Source: Aphrophora alni (Eukaryota; Arthropoda; Insecta; Hemiptera; Aphrophoridae). Taken from it: a stretch of 64,000 nucleotides of DNA. Below the pieces are notes generated by a model. It made no database searches. It saw only the letters and a program-made list of their open reading frames with translations, and was not told where the DNA came from. Positions within the stretch are counted from its first letter, which is position 1. Every line of letters begins with the position of its first letter. The stretch is from NCBI GenBank assembly GCA_963513935.1, contig OY740768.1:33850216-33914215 (forward strand), in the 5' to 3' direction. Both the position numbers and the translations under genes were made by a program. Positions 11,600 through 24,099 of the stretch are shown here, in pieces.

Positions 11600-13564
11600 A
11601 TAATTCCCTCATATAATCATGAATTTTTTTTTTTTTACTTCCAATAGGCCTAATCATGTATCTAAATTAGTATCTAAGTTTAAATAAATAACTAATTTTT
11701 AGTTAACAAACAAAATGTCGAATGTTCTCAATTAAGATTAAGTCACTTTATCCTAACTTGTTGTAGCATTGTGTTGCAGATGGAAGATCTAGTAGAATGC
11801 TCCGTAGCCTAGCACTGCATGGAGTTCACACATTATAAGTTGATTGACACAAACATATTAAATGTTTATTAATTCTAACACAATATAGAGTTAATTGAGT
11901 AAAGATAATAAACACAATTTTTTTATTAAGTAACTTCCACTTTTTATTAGTGTTAAAATTAGAAATTAGTGTCCACTTTATTGGAAATAAAAATATTGTG
12001 TTTTATTATCTTTAAACATAGAATTCCACCAAGAACCTTCGGTCTAAATAGTAATGAAAGTTAATTGAATAGTTCACTGGTAGCAAGACATCTTGTAATA
12101 ATTTCACAATATATAATGACCTAGAAGAGTTCATATATTAAAGTTACTTTAAAAAGAAATAAAAATGAGTTTACGATTACTATTAGATTTAAAAGTTTGC
12201 TCAGAATTTAAGGGCGCCAGACATTTCGTCAATTTTGAAAAGTTAATTATTTTTTACTGTATGAATTTAAATTAAATCTTATCTCGGGTGTGAGCTCTGT
12301 CAAAAGTGTACTTTCAGTGACTTGGTTGAATGAAAAACACTGAAACTGAAATTTTAACATAGACATTTATTAGACAAACAAAACATCTATACATGAACAT
12401 TTACCCTAAGAAACATATCATGAACATCAATTATAACTAACATCCTATTTGAATTTAAGTTTTAATGCCTTTGAAAAAGGTCTATTTTCATTATCTACAA
12501 TTGAATTTATTTAAGAAGACTTGCAAGTATAATTTTACTCTCATGAAGTTAAAATTGAAATTGTTATTTACTCATTTGTCTGAGTACAAAATATATTAAA
12601 AAAATAAAATTAATTATGTCCATTACCTGATTGGTATTGGAACTAATAAATTTATTTAATTAAAATTGATTGAATTTACATCTATAAATATAAAAAGAAA
12701 CATAGAACATATTATATGAAAATTACAGATTTGAATTATAACGTGTTATGTACACGGTTTTACCAAACTGCAGAAACTCATTGTTCATAACGATCACTGT
12801 TCCTCATCCTGCGTTTTGAGCGTTGAATTTATGTTGACTACACCTGTGATTCGATTAATGTTCGTGTTGCGATTCTTGAAAACATGGTTCATACAACATG
12901 TAAAACATCATAGTCTATTGTCCGCATACACAAAGCACATGTTCAAAGTTGCACAATCTAGTTTTTTCCTTATTTTTAAGCAATTACAATTTTAGAAAAC
13001 ATAAAATATTGTCATTAGTACTTATAAGAATGTTCGTACACTATGTCTTTAACAAAAATAATAGTTTTGAACACGTTTTTTACTTTGAATCGAAAACTCG
13101 GAGAACTACATTCTATAGGTCTTTCAGCCTCAAACTCCATTCTCTGACTGACTATGCACATCGTGCAATCCAAAAGCTGTTCATTCCGGTTAAACTGCGT
13201 ATGTAGAAATCTTAACCACCGTTAGATTCAAATGTCTATCTCACTTCCTAAAAAGTGTTCGATCATATCATTTCACATAATACACAATTAATAAACATTT
13301 TATTTAAAAATTATCTTAAATTTATACATTATTATTTATTTTTATTTGGAAATCTATTTTATTTTTAAATTTATTCTGTTTGGTATTGAAGATCATCAGA
13401 TACGCATTTGACTCAAAGTTATCCCCACTACATTCCCCGCGATTTTAAATATTTAACCAAACCAACATATTCTAAGTGTTACAATCTTTACTCAAACACA
13501 TAACATATTATAGCGATAAATTATAAGCAGAAGACCATTGTAAAGGCAGAGAAGCGATATGTAC
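11600..13564. other. AT-rich intergenic sequence
   Basis: No coding region or element end is recognised. Short open frames (for example at 12949-13206) have AT-driven composition and no recognisable motif. Confidence 0.5.
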
Positions 13565-14615
13565 AATAGAACTAGTGATGTGCGAGTTCGAATTAAAATA
13601 TCCGAGTATCGAAATCCTCGGAAGAGTCCGAGTATTAAAATCCTCGGTTTCGTATTAAAATACTTGGACAAAATCCTCGTAACTAGGAACAAGGAAGAGG
13701 TAATGTGCGAGTATCCTCGGACAACGATATTCGTTAGTGTTGTGTCAATTCGAAATAAAATGCTCGGTGTTTCTACTTTGGTTATAATTAGTACGTAAGC
13801 TGATTTTTCACTACACATTAATTAAACATTATGATTTTGAGTTATAATGATTTAGATTCGGTAACAAGTTCAATTTAAAATAACAATAATATTCATTTGT
13901 TTCCACATTAACAAAAAGTAAATTATATTATTATTTAATTGTTATTATTTATATTTAAATAAATATTAATAGGTTACCATCTTTTATTTTAGCTGATTTG
14001 TTTTTAAAAAATCCAAACCACGGACTTTTTACCAGACGACATTATAAATTATAACAATAGACGAGTATTATTATAATATATAAACATAGGAAAAACACAA
14101 TCACTTATAATCACTCACAATAATTAAGACTCACATATATAAACACTAGAGAGAGAAAACGTGAAAAAACAGATTAATTATTAGGAATGGACACCATACA
14201 CAAAGAACAAAACCGTGTTGGGTCTGCGGGTGCGCGCCTAAGTACAGACTAACACTACAATGAATATAAAAATATTTGTAATTCGTCTTCTAATTCCCCT
14301 GTTTTTGTCAACACAAAGGGAGGGGGGCGCTGTTGTAGTCTGTAAACAGAGACAGACAGATTATTGAAAGGTTGTATCATAATAAATCTTTGACCTTGGT
14401 TATTCTACTATAGTTTCAAAAAACATTAGGTTATATTAACGCAAACGTGTAGGTTTATCTAAAATGATCTGATTGGTAAAGCTGAGTTCGAGTCCGATGC
14501 GCATAATCATTCTGCGCAGATACTTGATTTCGAAATAATACAAGTATTGAAATCATTCGAAGCCGAGTATTGCGAGTATCCATTTCACCCGAATATCAAC
14601 ATTGCTAAATGGAAC
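13565..14615. mobile_element. hAT-like non-autonomous element with 8-bp target duplication
   Basis: The left end TAGTGATGTGCGAG (13573 onward) and the right end, read on the minus strand, TAGCAATGTTGATATTCG (from 14607), form imperfect inverted repeats. They are flanked by 8-bp near-duplicates aatagaac (13565-13572) and aatggaac (14608-14615), 7 of 8 identical. An 8-bp duplication and a TAGNGATG-like start fit the hAT superfamily. The terminal 150 bases on each side are rich in repeats of ccgagtat, cctcgg and tcgaa motifs, which are probable subterminal binding sites. Open frames on both strands at 13492-13818 are by-products of this palindromic composition. No transposase is visible in the 1.03-kb interior. 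Confidence 0.75.
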
Positions 14616-16845
14616 CGGACTGACTACAGCTAACATGATGTCTTTACATGGCAGACAGAATCATGTGATATTTACTGAAGAAGTCAAATTAAGGTTTGAA
14701 GGGTCTATATAGACAAATGAAAAAAGGATTATAAATTTTCAGATTATGCCAACTCTTTCAAGGTTTCAAAAGAAGTTAGACAAGTAGAGAAAGGATCAAA
14801 AGTTGTAGAATAAAACAAAAAAGGCATGAGGATACCTAAAGAAAGAGTTGTAATGGCAGGTGGGAGTGGAGGGAAAGAAAAATAATTTTGTGGATTTAAG
14901 AAGATGTGGATGAGACATTTTCAAGACGAGTAAATGTCTTTACTCCAAGTCGATATAGATTTCCAGTAGCAGTTCGAAGAGTTATAACTATAGCAGTTCT
15001 CTCTGATCCTGGGTGTCTTGATTATACAACCCACATGCCATAAAAGAGGACAAGTTTGATGGTTGTATATGAGAACAAGATCACTAACTTAGATTTTTAC
15101 AGACTGATTAGTCCATTTTAATCTTTTATATAGTGTTGAAGATATTCTATACTCCAGCGTCTTCATAATTATTGAATCTGTTGAGTGTTTAATTTTGTGG
15201 TTGTTCTAAGAGATTTTCTTCAGCTAGAGTTAACAATATTTGCCTGATTTAAAGCACATTACTCATTGAGATCATTTAATAGCGGTGTTAAAAGTCTTGA
15301 GTTAAAAATGGCTTTGAAAGTATTGATAAGTGTTACAAAAACCAATAACAGTACTCTTTTCTCCAACATTCATACAAGATGGTGTTTGCCACTCTTTACG
15401 CCACTTTCCCAAAGACCTCCTTGAAGGGGGAGGGGGATCCAGCAGGAGGTAAAAATTAAATTTCATTTTGTGTTCTGTTGCGAAGCGAGACAAATATTTA
15501 AAATTGTTAAAGTACTCATAGTGTTTAATTTATATAAGGGGCACACGTGAAGTTAGTTATGGAATCAGAAAATATACCACTATATAATCCTCTATAAGAT
15601 CACATATACCTTACAAAAGCATCAATGTACCCTTCTATAGTCAGATTAATTTTAAATGTACAGCCTTTGTTAAAGACATGGAAAATGCACAAGTACACTT
15701 TAATTGTGTGTGCTCTGTGTAGAGTTTGGATTTTTATAAAAAAACGGACCAGCGTAATCTATTCCTGTTTTATGAAATGGTTTTGTGGGTATTAAACACA
15801 CACTTTCTTCATCCTATTTTTCTTATACCTCTCCTGGAGGTTTAAGTACTAAAAACCTATTCCAGCTAAAGTGGAACTGCATCTCTACTCGTCCACAACG
15901 ATGGCCTCCAGACTAGCTAATTTAGAAATGAGATATGACAACAATTAATTTAGTATAATTATTTGACATAACACTCACCCCTTGTATAGTTGTAAGTTAG
16001 AGTTTATGTTGATGTTAAGTTATATTTAAATTCTAAAAAAAAAAAAATACTTTTTATTATTTCATAATATACAGCATACATTCTATTACAATCCAAACTG
16101 TAATTTCACTCCATCCATCAGTTCAAATTTTTTCAAATCTGTGTGTGTCAAATTTTAGATTCTTTAGAATTTGAGGATTATGTTTTATATCTACCATCTT
16201 TGATTCATAATTCTCAGAGTATTTTTTGTTTTATTTGAGATCTTATAGTTTCATAAATAGAAAATCAATGTGCGTAGCTCGGTTGGTTTAGATATCCACT
16301 TATCTCATCGCAGTTTGGATTAATGAAGGTTAAGTTGATGATGGTGTTTGCATTTTACCTATGTTACCCCATCTTCTTTAGTTTTATGAGCATAAAGAAA
16401 TAGATGTTGGCAAAAAGAATATGAAAAATTTTGAGTCAACAAATAGATCGTCAAGAAGAAAATCTATAAGAAGTAATTTTTTAAAAAAATCAAATGTTTA
16501 ATTTTGTTTTAAACACATATTCAACAAGTATTATAACCTAGCTTCCAAAGTAAAATTATTGATATCCAACTAAATTGTGGCTACTGGTGCTTACTATCTA
16601 TTTTTTATAATTTCATTGCTAATTAAAAATAAAATTTGTAGCAAAATTTTTATTTTGTGGTCACTAAACTATTCCGTACGATGAACGTGGTTCATTTTAG
16701 AACCAACAGGTGAAAAGTTATTCCTACAAAATATTTTAAACACCAGCCATTTTAAAATGAAAAAACTGATTTGTGTGGTTAGTGAACCTGTCTCATAATT
16801 CATATGGCATACATTAAATACACAAACAAAATAAACAAATCAATA
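14616..16845. other. intergenic sequence between hAT element and nitrobindin 3' end
   Basis: Mostly AT-rich. Stretches near 14640-15100 look like decayed coding DNA (long runs without stops broken by frameshifts), but I cannot assign a family. Confidence 0.35.
16268..16345 (+). repeat. possible tRNA-derived SINE remnant
   Basis: TAGCTCGGTTGG at about 16275-16286 is a good match to the RNA polymerase III A box (TRGCNNAGTNGG). About 30 bases later gcagtttggattaatg is only a weak B box. No cloverleaf can be drawn, so this is not a tRNA gene. It is at best the head of a decayed SINE. Confidence 0.3.
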
Positions 16846-16851
16846 TTTATT
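16846..16851 (-). terminator. nitrobindin polyadenylation signal
   Basis: AATAAA on the minus strand (TTTATT on +), about 145 bases after the stop codon of the nitrobindin-like gene. Polyadenylation a few tens of bases further would give a short 3' UTR. Confidence 0.5.
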
Positions 16852-16995
16852 ATATGTTATAAAAGGAAATCATTATTCAAATAAGATTGATTTGTAAACT
16901 CTTTATATTTAATTGTATAATATATAACTTTATGATAAAAAAAATACAATTTATGATTATTGTTGCATGTACACTATTTTATCATTATCATTGAT

Positions 16996-19900
16996 TTATA
17001 CATTAGGAACTTTCTTATAAACAACTCTTAGATGTTCTGTGAGGCCAGTGTTAGTAGTTTCCATAAAGATTACTTGTTGTAGGTCATCATTACTTAGACT
17101 AAATACTCTTTCAATCTGAAATCAACATCTGAAATATTAGTATATTCATAAACTAGAATGCTCTTAGTTATTCTTAAACTAATCAAAATATTTCATATCC
17201 AAATGAGTAATGATTTTTTTAAATTTTATTTATTTATTTTTAATTCTTAATACTCATTTTCATTTTATATTTTGAAATGAGGCTACAGAACACACTGAAT
17301 TCTAAAACCCTTAATGGAAAAACTCCAAATTGAAAGAAAAAAAAAATCTGATTACTGTATTTATAAAGTAGTTATCATATAAATATTCCTATTTTAAATA
17401 AAATTGAGTTACTGAAGTCTTAATTAAAGTTGTAAATAATTTAATACCTAATTTACACATGTAACATAGAAGCATACGCAATCGCAATTGAATATATATT
17501 TTGGAAATGAATTGATGGAGTTGTCAGAATCAGTTTAATTTTATAGGAGTTCAAATTTAAAGTGGAGCAGTTATTTCCAAATTCTGGGGAAAAAATTACA
17601 TTCAACATGTTTTCAAATGTTGGTTTTGCGTGACACGATAAACAAGAAGACAAAATTAATGATATACCATGCTATGTTTGTCTCGGTTATACAGCTTGGA
17701 ATTGAAATTTGGGGTAGTTCAAGTAAAGCAGGAGAACTATTTAAAGTACAAAAAAAATTAAGAATTATGACTTTTTCCAAAAACAGAACATATTGTAAGG
17801 GGATATTAAAAAAATTGCATATTTTAACCTTACGCTCACTATTTATATTAAAGGTGTTTAATATTTTGTTAGGCAAATCTATGATATGCTTATGGAATGC
17901 CAGTATATTCATCTTTATAACACGAGGCAAAAGAGTAATTTTCAGCTCCCCTTTCATAGACTAAAATTATTTGAATCAATACCACATTATTGGAAAGAAA
18001 CTTTACAATAGGCAGCCTATTGAACTTAAGAATATTAAAAATAATAATACTTAAAAAAAAAGAGTAACCAATTAGGTATTTAATAAATAAGGCCTATTAT
18101 AGTGTTAAGGATATTTTGTAATGTAGATGTTTATGCTGTATGGTAGTATTAGGTTTTTTCTTAAACCTGACAATGTCACCTGTATTCCGGCTCTTGCTGG
18201 CTTTGTAAAATGTATTTGTGACAGTAAAGGAAAATACATAAATAAAATAAATAACATTAAGAGTACTTTTTATAACAGTATAGATAATCAGGTGATGTTT
18301 TTCATATTTTTTTTTTTTCAAATTAAAAGATGAAAATGTCTATGAAAACATAATTAAATTATAAACTATTTAAATAAAACAGTTGTCCAAGTGAATTATT
18401 AAGTTTTTATGTATATAGGTATATTTTTATATACCTATACCTATAATGAAATGAAGCATTGCTGAACACATGTCCATACAAACATTTCCTTTCACTTTTA
18501 TATTTCCTTAAATGATAAAAAGTTTTGACTAAAATTTAGGAACCACAAGAAAAGTAGAATATTACCTTGGTAACAGCAGGATCTTTTGCAAATGCCATTC
18601 TGGATATATGACTGCTTTTTAAAGATATTTCAGTTCCTTTCACTTCCCCTTCTTCTAAAGTTGTTAAACCTAAACAATTTTTTTTTTTTTTAACAGATAT
18701 AACATAGTAAATTTATTATTATCATATTTATAACCTAATAATTATGACAAAAATAGTAACTGGTTTCATTTTCACAAAATTTTATTTCTATGGTAGTAAA
18801 CCATTATGAACCTATGATAATGTACATATTTTACCTAATTTCCACATAAATAATTATAACTAATCAATATCTCAACTTTGTATTGAAGTATAAAGTCAAA
18901 GGCTAAGTAAAAACGAAAATTGTTTCTGCTAAAATAAAAGCTTAATCATAAAAATTATTAATGGCTTGTATAACTGAGCTATAAATGTAAACAATTCTCA
19001 ACTAATAAAAAATTTAAAAATTATTTACATGACAAAAACTATTATTTAAGCAAACTGATTGCTAAATGTAAAAAGTAGTAATACATACTTTCACAAACAA
19101 CATTTTATCATATGTACATTATATAATATATAATATGTTAATAATATATATCAGAGCAATACTGGCCACAAAATTAGCACAAGAATTCCATCTAAAAGAA
19201 AAAAGTGATACTGTTATTTATGATACTATTTTTTTTTTTTAATAGTGTATGACATAATTTATTTCTGTATACCTTATTTGCACAGTTTTGTTCAGAATTA
19301 AATTTTATACAATTTTTATTGTAAAATTTGATCTGTTTATTGGTAAAATAACAAAGATATTTGTTAGCCAAGTGTAAAAAAAAAAAGTGTGTTTTGACTC
19401 CAATTTTTGAATTTTACACTGGATTTCTTAAATACTACCTAACTTACAGTTTTAGGACCTATTTTATTCATTTTGTCAGGTCAAAAACCATACGAAACAA
19501 TTGAATTTGCCTACTAATTTACCTTCCCAGAATTCCAGGAGGCCCTTATTTAAGCGAAGGTACAAAATTCTGGGCGAAATCTTTCACTAGCCGTAACTTG
19601 CTAACGGGGCATTTGCGGACCCATGTTTATATACTTTTTTTCCTTTACTTTTACATGTAGAATGAGCTCCCGAAGTTTCTGCATATCTTCGTGAATCACC
19701 CTGTATGACAGACTTCAAAACAGATACAAACAATGACAGACATCATTCTAAAAACTAAATATAACAGCAAAATAGTCTACATCGATTTATTTTACTCTGT
19801 TACACAATTTTTGAAGTGAAAACTTCTATTGGCGCGTTGGGTACTTTTTGGGATGGACTTTTTCAATAGAAATCGCGTCACGCACACTACCGTAATGCAA

Positions 19901-20652
19901 CTTTTGGGATGGACTTTTTCAATAGAAATCGCGTCACGCACAGTAGCGTAATGCAACCTTAATATATAGACAACGGATACGCGCGCCCCATACGTATTAA
20001 AACTAAAAATCTACGAAAAATGTTGCACTAACACTTTCTCAAACTCATATACATAGTCAAACTAAAATCAATGCAAAAATATTGCACAAACTTTCTCACA
20101 TACCCATATATATTAAAACAAAAATCATAAGTATATAAGCGTTCTATATTGTTCAAACAAGTTTTCACTTCTAACGTGTGGTCTTAAGCACACCCAAATA
20201 TTTTTTGTATAGGGTACCATATGTATATGACAAAGTAAAAATCAATTTTTAAGGAACAAAATCACACAGAATCTAAAATACCATTAAATATACTTGTTAA
20301 TGAAACTAGTTTCATGGGACTAGTAAAATGCCAAGGTAGGATAAAACAGAAATAACTAAAAATATAACTTACCAAAATTATGAGCTACCATAAAAGCCAA
20401 TTGGTTAGTTCCAGGATTAATTCTTAGAAACCCAGATTCTAGATGCATAGGATTTTTCTTTATAGGATGCCAAGAGCGAGCTGTGTAGTTAATCAAGGGT
20501 TGCCCTACTGAAGTAAAATCAATCTCCTCACAGTAAGTGAATGGTTGAATAGTGGGATACTGCCCTTTTCCAGACTCACCTACCCATTTACCTACTAGCC
20601 ATGCAATGGGCTTCACTGCATCGTGAATATTTGGTTTGAATGGAGTTTGCAT
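16996..20652 (-). CDS. nitrobindin-like heme-binding beta-barrel protein (THAP4 C-terminal domain family)
   Basis: Three exons on the minus strand encode 167 aa: 20652-20373, 18669-18566 and 17115-16996 (stop TAA 16996-16998). Splice sites are consensus (donors gtaagt and gtaat; acceptors tttag and tttcag) and phases fit (1, then 0). Nitrobindins are small lipocalin-like beta barrels that bind ferric heme, react with NO and peroxynitrite, and form the C-terminal domain of THAP4. The signature GKWVGESGKGQYPTIQPF is at residues 21-38 and ESGFLRINPG follows near residue 73. His156 in TEHLRVVYKK near the C-terminus is the likely heme ligand. Length matches stand-alone nitrobindins (about 160 aa). 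A stop codon (TAA) lies in frame two codons before the ATG, so no THAP domain is fused in this transcript. A possible acceptor (aatag) just upstream suggests an intron in the 5' UTR. Introns contain non-LTR debris and AT-rich repeats. Confidence 0.92.
17590..18010 (+). pseudogene. non-LTR retrotransposon reverse transcriptase C-terminal fragment
   Basis: Lies in the intron of the nitrobindin gene on the opposite strand. YHAMFVSVIQLGIEIWGSSS and KVQKKLRIMTFSKN at about 17656-17780 match the end of jockey/CR1-type reverse transcriptases (Y-a-l-v-s-YGI-WG and lQKkalRii). LRSLFILKVFNILLGK follows as in the thumb/connection region. Upstream sequence is frameshifted, and the frame ends at 17964; no polyA tail can be assigned. 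Decayed copy. Confidence 0.6.
19256..19722. repeat. dispersed repeat ending in TCACCCTGTAT
   Basis: The segment ends (right side) with ttacatgtagaatgag, a spacer and gtgaatcaccctgtatga. A diverged copy of the same end lies at about 41500-41655 (tttttacatgtataatgag...aaccaccctgtat). The two copies share order and spacing, so they are ends of one repeat family. Its class is uncertain; the interior is AT-rich and non-coding. Confidence 0.5.
19812..20182. mobile_element. MITE with 56-bp internal tandem duplication
   Basis: GAAGTGAAAACTTCT at about 19813 is mirrored by the inverted agttttcacttc at 20159-20170, making short terminal inverted repeats about 360 bp apart. Inside, a 56-bp unit starting gggatggactttttcaatag occurs twice in tandem at 19850-19905 and 19906-19961 with few differences (cacactaccg against cacagtagcg). 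The right end of the duplicated block is followed by a GC-rich segment with gatacgcgcgcccc. No coding sequence. Superfamily not assigned. Confidence 0.55.
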
Positions 20653-20729
20653 AGTTTACCTATTAAATAAGAACAATATTAAAATCTACATGTAATCATA
20701 AGTAAATATTAATAAGAAACATAGATTTT

Positions 20730-21330
20730 TTCAGGATATGTATTCTAAGAATCCCTTGGTTGAAGATATTCTGTGTTCTATGGATAGACTTCAGCTACTT
20801 GAAGTCGGAGTTTCATTTTGCTGGGTACCTGGGTGGAATTTCGGGAAACACAAAAGTTGACGAAGTGGCAAGGTAAGCTACAAGTCAGATACCAGTCTCA
20901 AAGCAAAATCTGTGAGAATCATTTTGCATAGACAATGGAAAGAAGAGTGGTTAAACACAGAGTCAAATAAGCTGAGGAAAATAAATGACACTGTTCGTCC
21001 ATGGAATACATCCATACATGCAAGTCGTTGAGAGGAAGTGGTGATTACCCATGTTCGTATCAATCATTCAATGATTACTCATGAATTTCTAATGGAATAG
21101 ATGAATTCCACAATGCCCATTTTGTCAAGGTGTGTTGTCAATTAAGCACTTCATCATTGACTGTATTGCTTTGAGAGATGTGCGTAAAACATTTTCCCTT
21201 CCCAATTTCATTCAGGTAATGTTAGGGGATAATGCTCAGATCCTTGATCAGGTATTTTCCTTTTGGTATCATCTGAAATTTTTGATAAAATCTAGTCAAT
21301 TATTGCAGTCATTCTAAAACTCTGTAACAT
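20730..21330 (+). pseudogene. non-LTR retrotransposon RNase H fragment
   Basis: Located just upstream of the nitrobindin start, on the opposite strand. VSFCWVPGWNFGKHKS at about 20810-20860 corresponds to the FxWVPGHxGIxGNE motif of I/R1/jockey-clade RNase H domains, with the key Gly-His changed. WKEEWLNTESNKLRKINDTV and THVRINHSMITHEFLM follow in order, as in the C-terminal tail of these elements, and a Cys/His patch (CCQLSTSSL) is distorted. One stop and a frameshift show it is dead. Confidence 0.6.
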
Positions 21331-22149
21331 TATGTTTAATTTTCCTTTTAAATTTTATTCTTCATAACTCATTTCATGGCCGTTTTACAGCCTTGTAATA
21401 TTTGTTTTATTGTTGTTCATTGTATTTTCCATATTTTATAAATGTTAACTCATTCCAGGGCCATTTTATAGCCTTGTAACATGTTATGTTGTCATTTAAT
21501 TTTGTTTGTTAATTTGTATTAGTCCTGTTAATAATAAAAGGCACTTTACCTTGTAAACAAATTCTTGCATATGTTCACTAGAAAGGAGGTAAAAAAACTG
21601 AAAAGAAAATAATATTTAAAAAATTACGACCACTTCTCATTAAATTATGTTTTCAATTTTTTTTCAAAAATGGCCATCTTTGGCTGTAAAAATGAATTTT
21701 TTGCAAATTTTACCACCGATTTCTAGTGTAAATATTACATATTTTGTCCAATTTTCATTAACATCTCATGATTTTTACCCCATTTGTTTCATTATTAGTG
21801 GGAAAAAATCTTTATCCAGAAATTCCAATTTTTTGAGATTAGGAATACTCCTAATGTTATGATACCCTACCATTTCAATAGTCCCTTCATTTCCGAGTAT
21901 TTTTTTTTTCATTTTTCTACGACCCATAGAGCCATAAGTGTAGCAATGCACTCAAAATGCGTCAAAAATGCATTTTTTTAGTGAAGCCCTTTGCTAATTT
22001 TTTCGGTTTCCTACTCAGTCGCATGTATAAAAAGAAACAAAAACAAAATAAAATTCAACTTTCCAGTTATACATCACTTTTATTTCTAATTTTCCTTTAC
22101 TACCTAGACAGACTTTTTGTGTACTTCTTAAATTTCCCTAACTAGCTTA

Positions 22150-22930
22150 TGTCTAACCTCTTGATTAGGGTCAGGATTATCCTAGCTTGGTTGCTTGTTG
22201 TTTCAAAGGTTGCATCAGTTGTCTTCTACGTCATAATACTTCGCATTTTCAAATATATGTTCTGCAATTTCTAGGTGCTGATTACATAGTCTGGATTTCA
22301 AGTTTCCTTCAAATAATCCCATGGTGTTTTCTTCTTGAAAGCACTGTGGCCTAATACAAAGCTTAAGATATTCCTCACATTTCGTTTACTTTGTGAAGTG
22401 ACAAATTCAGAAAGTTTTAGATCTGGTTCGACCAATAACCGTATAGTTTCCCCGTGGAGTATTTTGTCCAACATTCCTCAATTTCTGAGTTTAGCCATTG
22501 TTTTAGGCTATCTTTAGCTATGGCTTTAGTTATTCCGCATACAGGTTATAGACCAATGAAGGATCTCTTGGTCTCATTTTTTGCCAGTTTATCTGCCTTT
22601 TTGTTTCCTTCGTATCCTCTGTGATCTGGTATCCAGCTAAGTTTCACCTGGTTTTGGGTCGAAAGCTTGGTTAAGGTTTGGTGACAATCCCGCACTAGTT
22701 ATGAATAGTGTTCGTGTGAGCTTAGAGACATTATAGCAGCCTGACTGTCAGACCTGATAATGATACGCTCATTGGTATATCCTTTAACTAGGCACAGTTG
22801 TATTCCAAACATGACTTCTGTTTGGAATATAGTACCGTATTTTAATAAACCTATAATTATATTTTCCTTGATTGTTTTACCATATTTATATTCCTGCACC
22901 TGCACTGAAGTTAGTATGAGATCCGTCAGT
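22150..22930 (-). pseudogene. non-LTR retrotransposon RNase H fragment, reverse orientation
   Basis: On the minus strand IIRSDSQAAIMSLSSHEHYS at 22699-22760 matches the catalytic SDSQAAL motif of retrotransposon RNase H. TIFQTEVMFGIQLCLVKG before it matches the TVFQAEVxAI motif with the second acidic residue. Downstream KLSWIPDHRGYEGNKKADKL (about 22590-22660) matches WVPGHRGIEGNEKADELA with two changes. The tail to about 22150 is frameshifted. This is a second, independent RNase H copy relative to 20730-21330. Confidence 0.65.
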
Positions 22931-23950
22931 ATATTATTCTATACTATTCTGTATTGGAAACCAGTCTCTGTCAATATCCTTTCTCACTTGGGTGATAACA
23001 TCAAATGGTATAGTTCATGAGGTCTTATTACTTTATTTCTTACTTTACTTTGTTTCTAAAGGTAGATTCATCATGAATATTAACTACCAGTAAACTTTTA
23101 CTATTAGAAATTCTAAGAGGGACTCACCTCTAGTATTTACAGTGTTACTTGAGCCCCTTGGTTTGTGATGGGAGTTGGAGTCTAATCTCGCAAGGAATCC
23201 TTTTCTTTCTCACAGATATTCGTCACCGTCTCTAGTTCTTCAAACGGTGGAGTTTCCTCCAAATCATAGGGGAGGTAGATCGAGCTCATGACCTTTAAGC
23301 TCTTCTATTCTACCTTTACCAGATCCGTGGGTAATCGTCACCGTGGTGATATCTCTGGAACAGAAAGCAAGCAACGGAAGACATTGGAGTTTATACTTCA
23401 CTAGAATACAGGTTCGCAAGTTATTATATGATCCACTGTATATGGACTTTACTTCTTGCATCTCCCAGCCCTCTTATCTTACCTCCATTAATCCAAGATT
23501 CTTGAATAATGGCTATGTCTATGTCCTCAGTTAGAAACCGCTGACAGAAGCAACTTTACTATGGTGGAGGTTACACTGGATTATCCTCAGGGGCACTGTC
23601 CAATTACTTTATCTGATGAGATTTCGGTTTTGGTATAACTCATAAGCCTTCCCTCGACCTTATCACATGACCCAGAAGCAAATGAAGTTGTTTCTGTTTC
23701 ATTCTCAATAACAATGTTTAAGCATGTTATGTTATTATTAATTTGTTTACTATATGAAAAACCTGTAAATGTTCCCTAGAGTTTCAACATTTTAAAAAGT
23801 GCTATTTACTATGCAGGGTAGCCTGGTCTTCCATAGGCTTCGTTTGACATACAATCACCCTTGTACAATTCATGTATCAGCAAGGAATTAACCTTAGGAT
23901 TGCCCTAAGGACAATTGACACCTTGGATTGGGAAATGTTTATCGACATTC
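22931..23950. other. intergenic, probably further retrotransposon debris
   Basis: The minus-strand retrotransposon may extend to about 23300, but I find no clear motif. The rest has no recognised feature. Confidence 0.3.
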
Positions 23951-24099
23951 ACATCTGCTGTGTGTAGTTAAAGCAGAGTCACCCTGAGCATGATGCAGCT
24001 TTTCACTCGCGCACAGCAGTCCTGAGGGTAGCTTCCTTAGATGTAGATGTAGAGGTGATTATCATGTTCTGCTACCTCTCTGGAATTTCTGTCCTAAAT

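Noticed and set aside
13492..13818. Overlapping open frames of about 80-108 codons on both strands
   Set aside because: They arise from palindromic, low-complexity subterminal repeats of the hAT-like element. No family motifs.
14461..14510. gttcgagtcc, a possible tRNA B box
   Set aside because: No A box or cloverleaf; it is part of the subterminal repeats of the hAT-like element.
17613..17957. 114-codon minus-strand frame
   Set aside because: Antisense shadow of the reverse transcriptase fragment on +. The + frame has the RT motifs.
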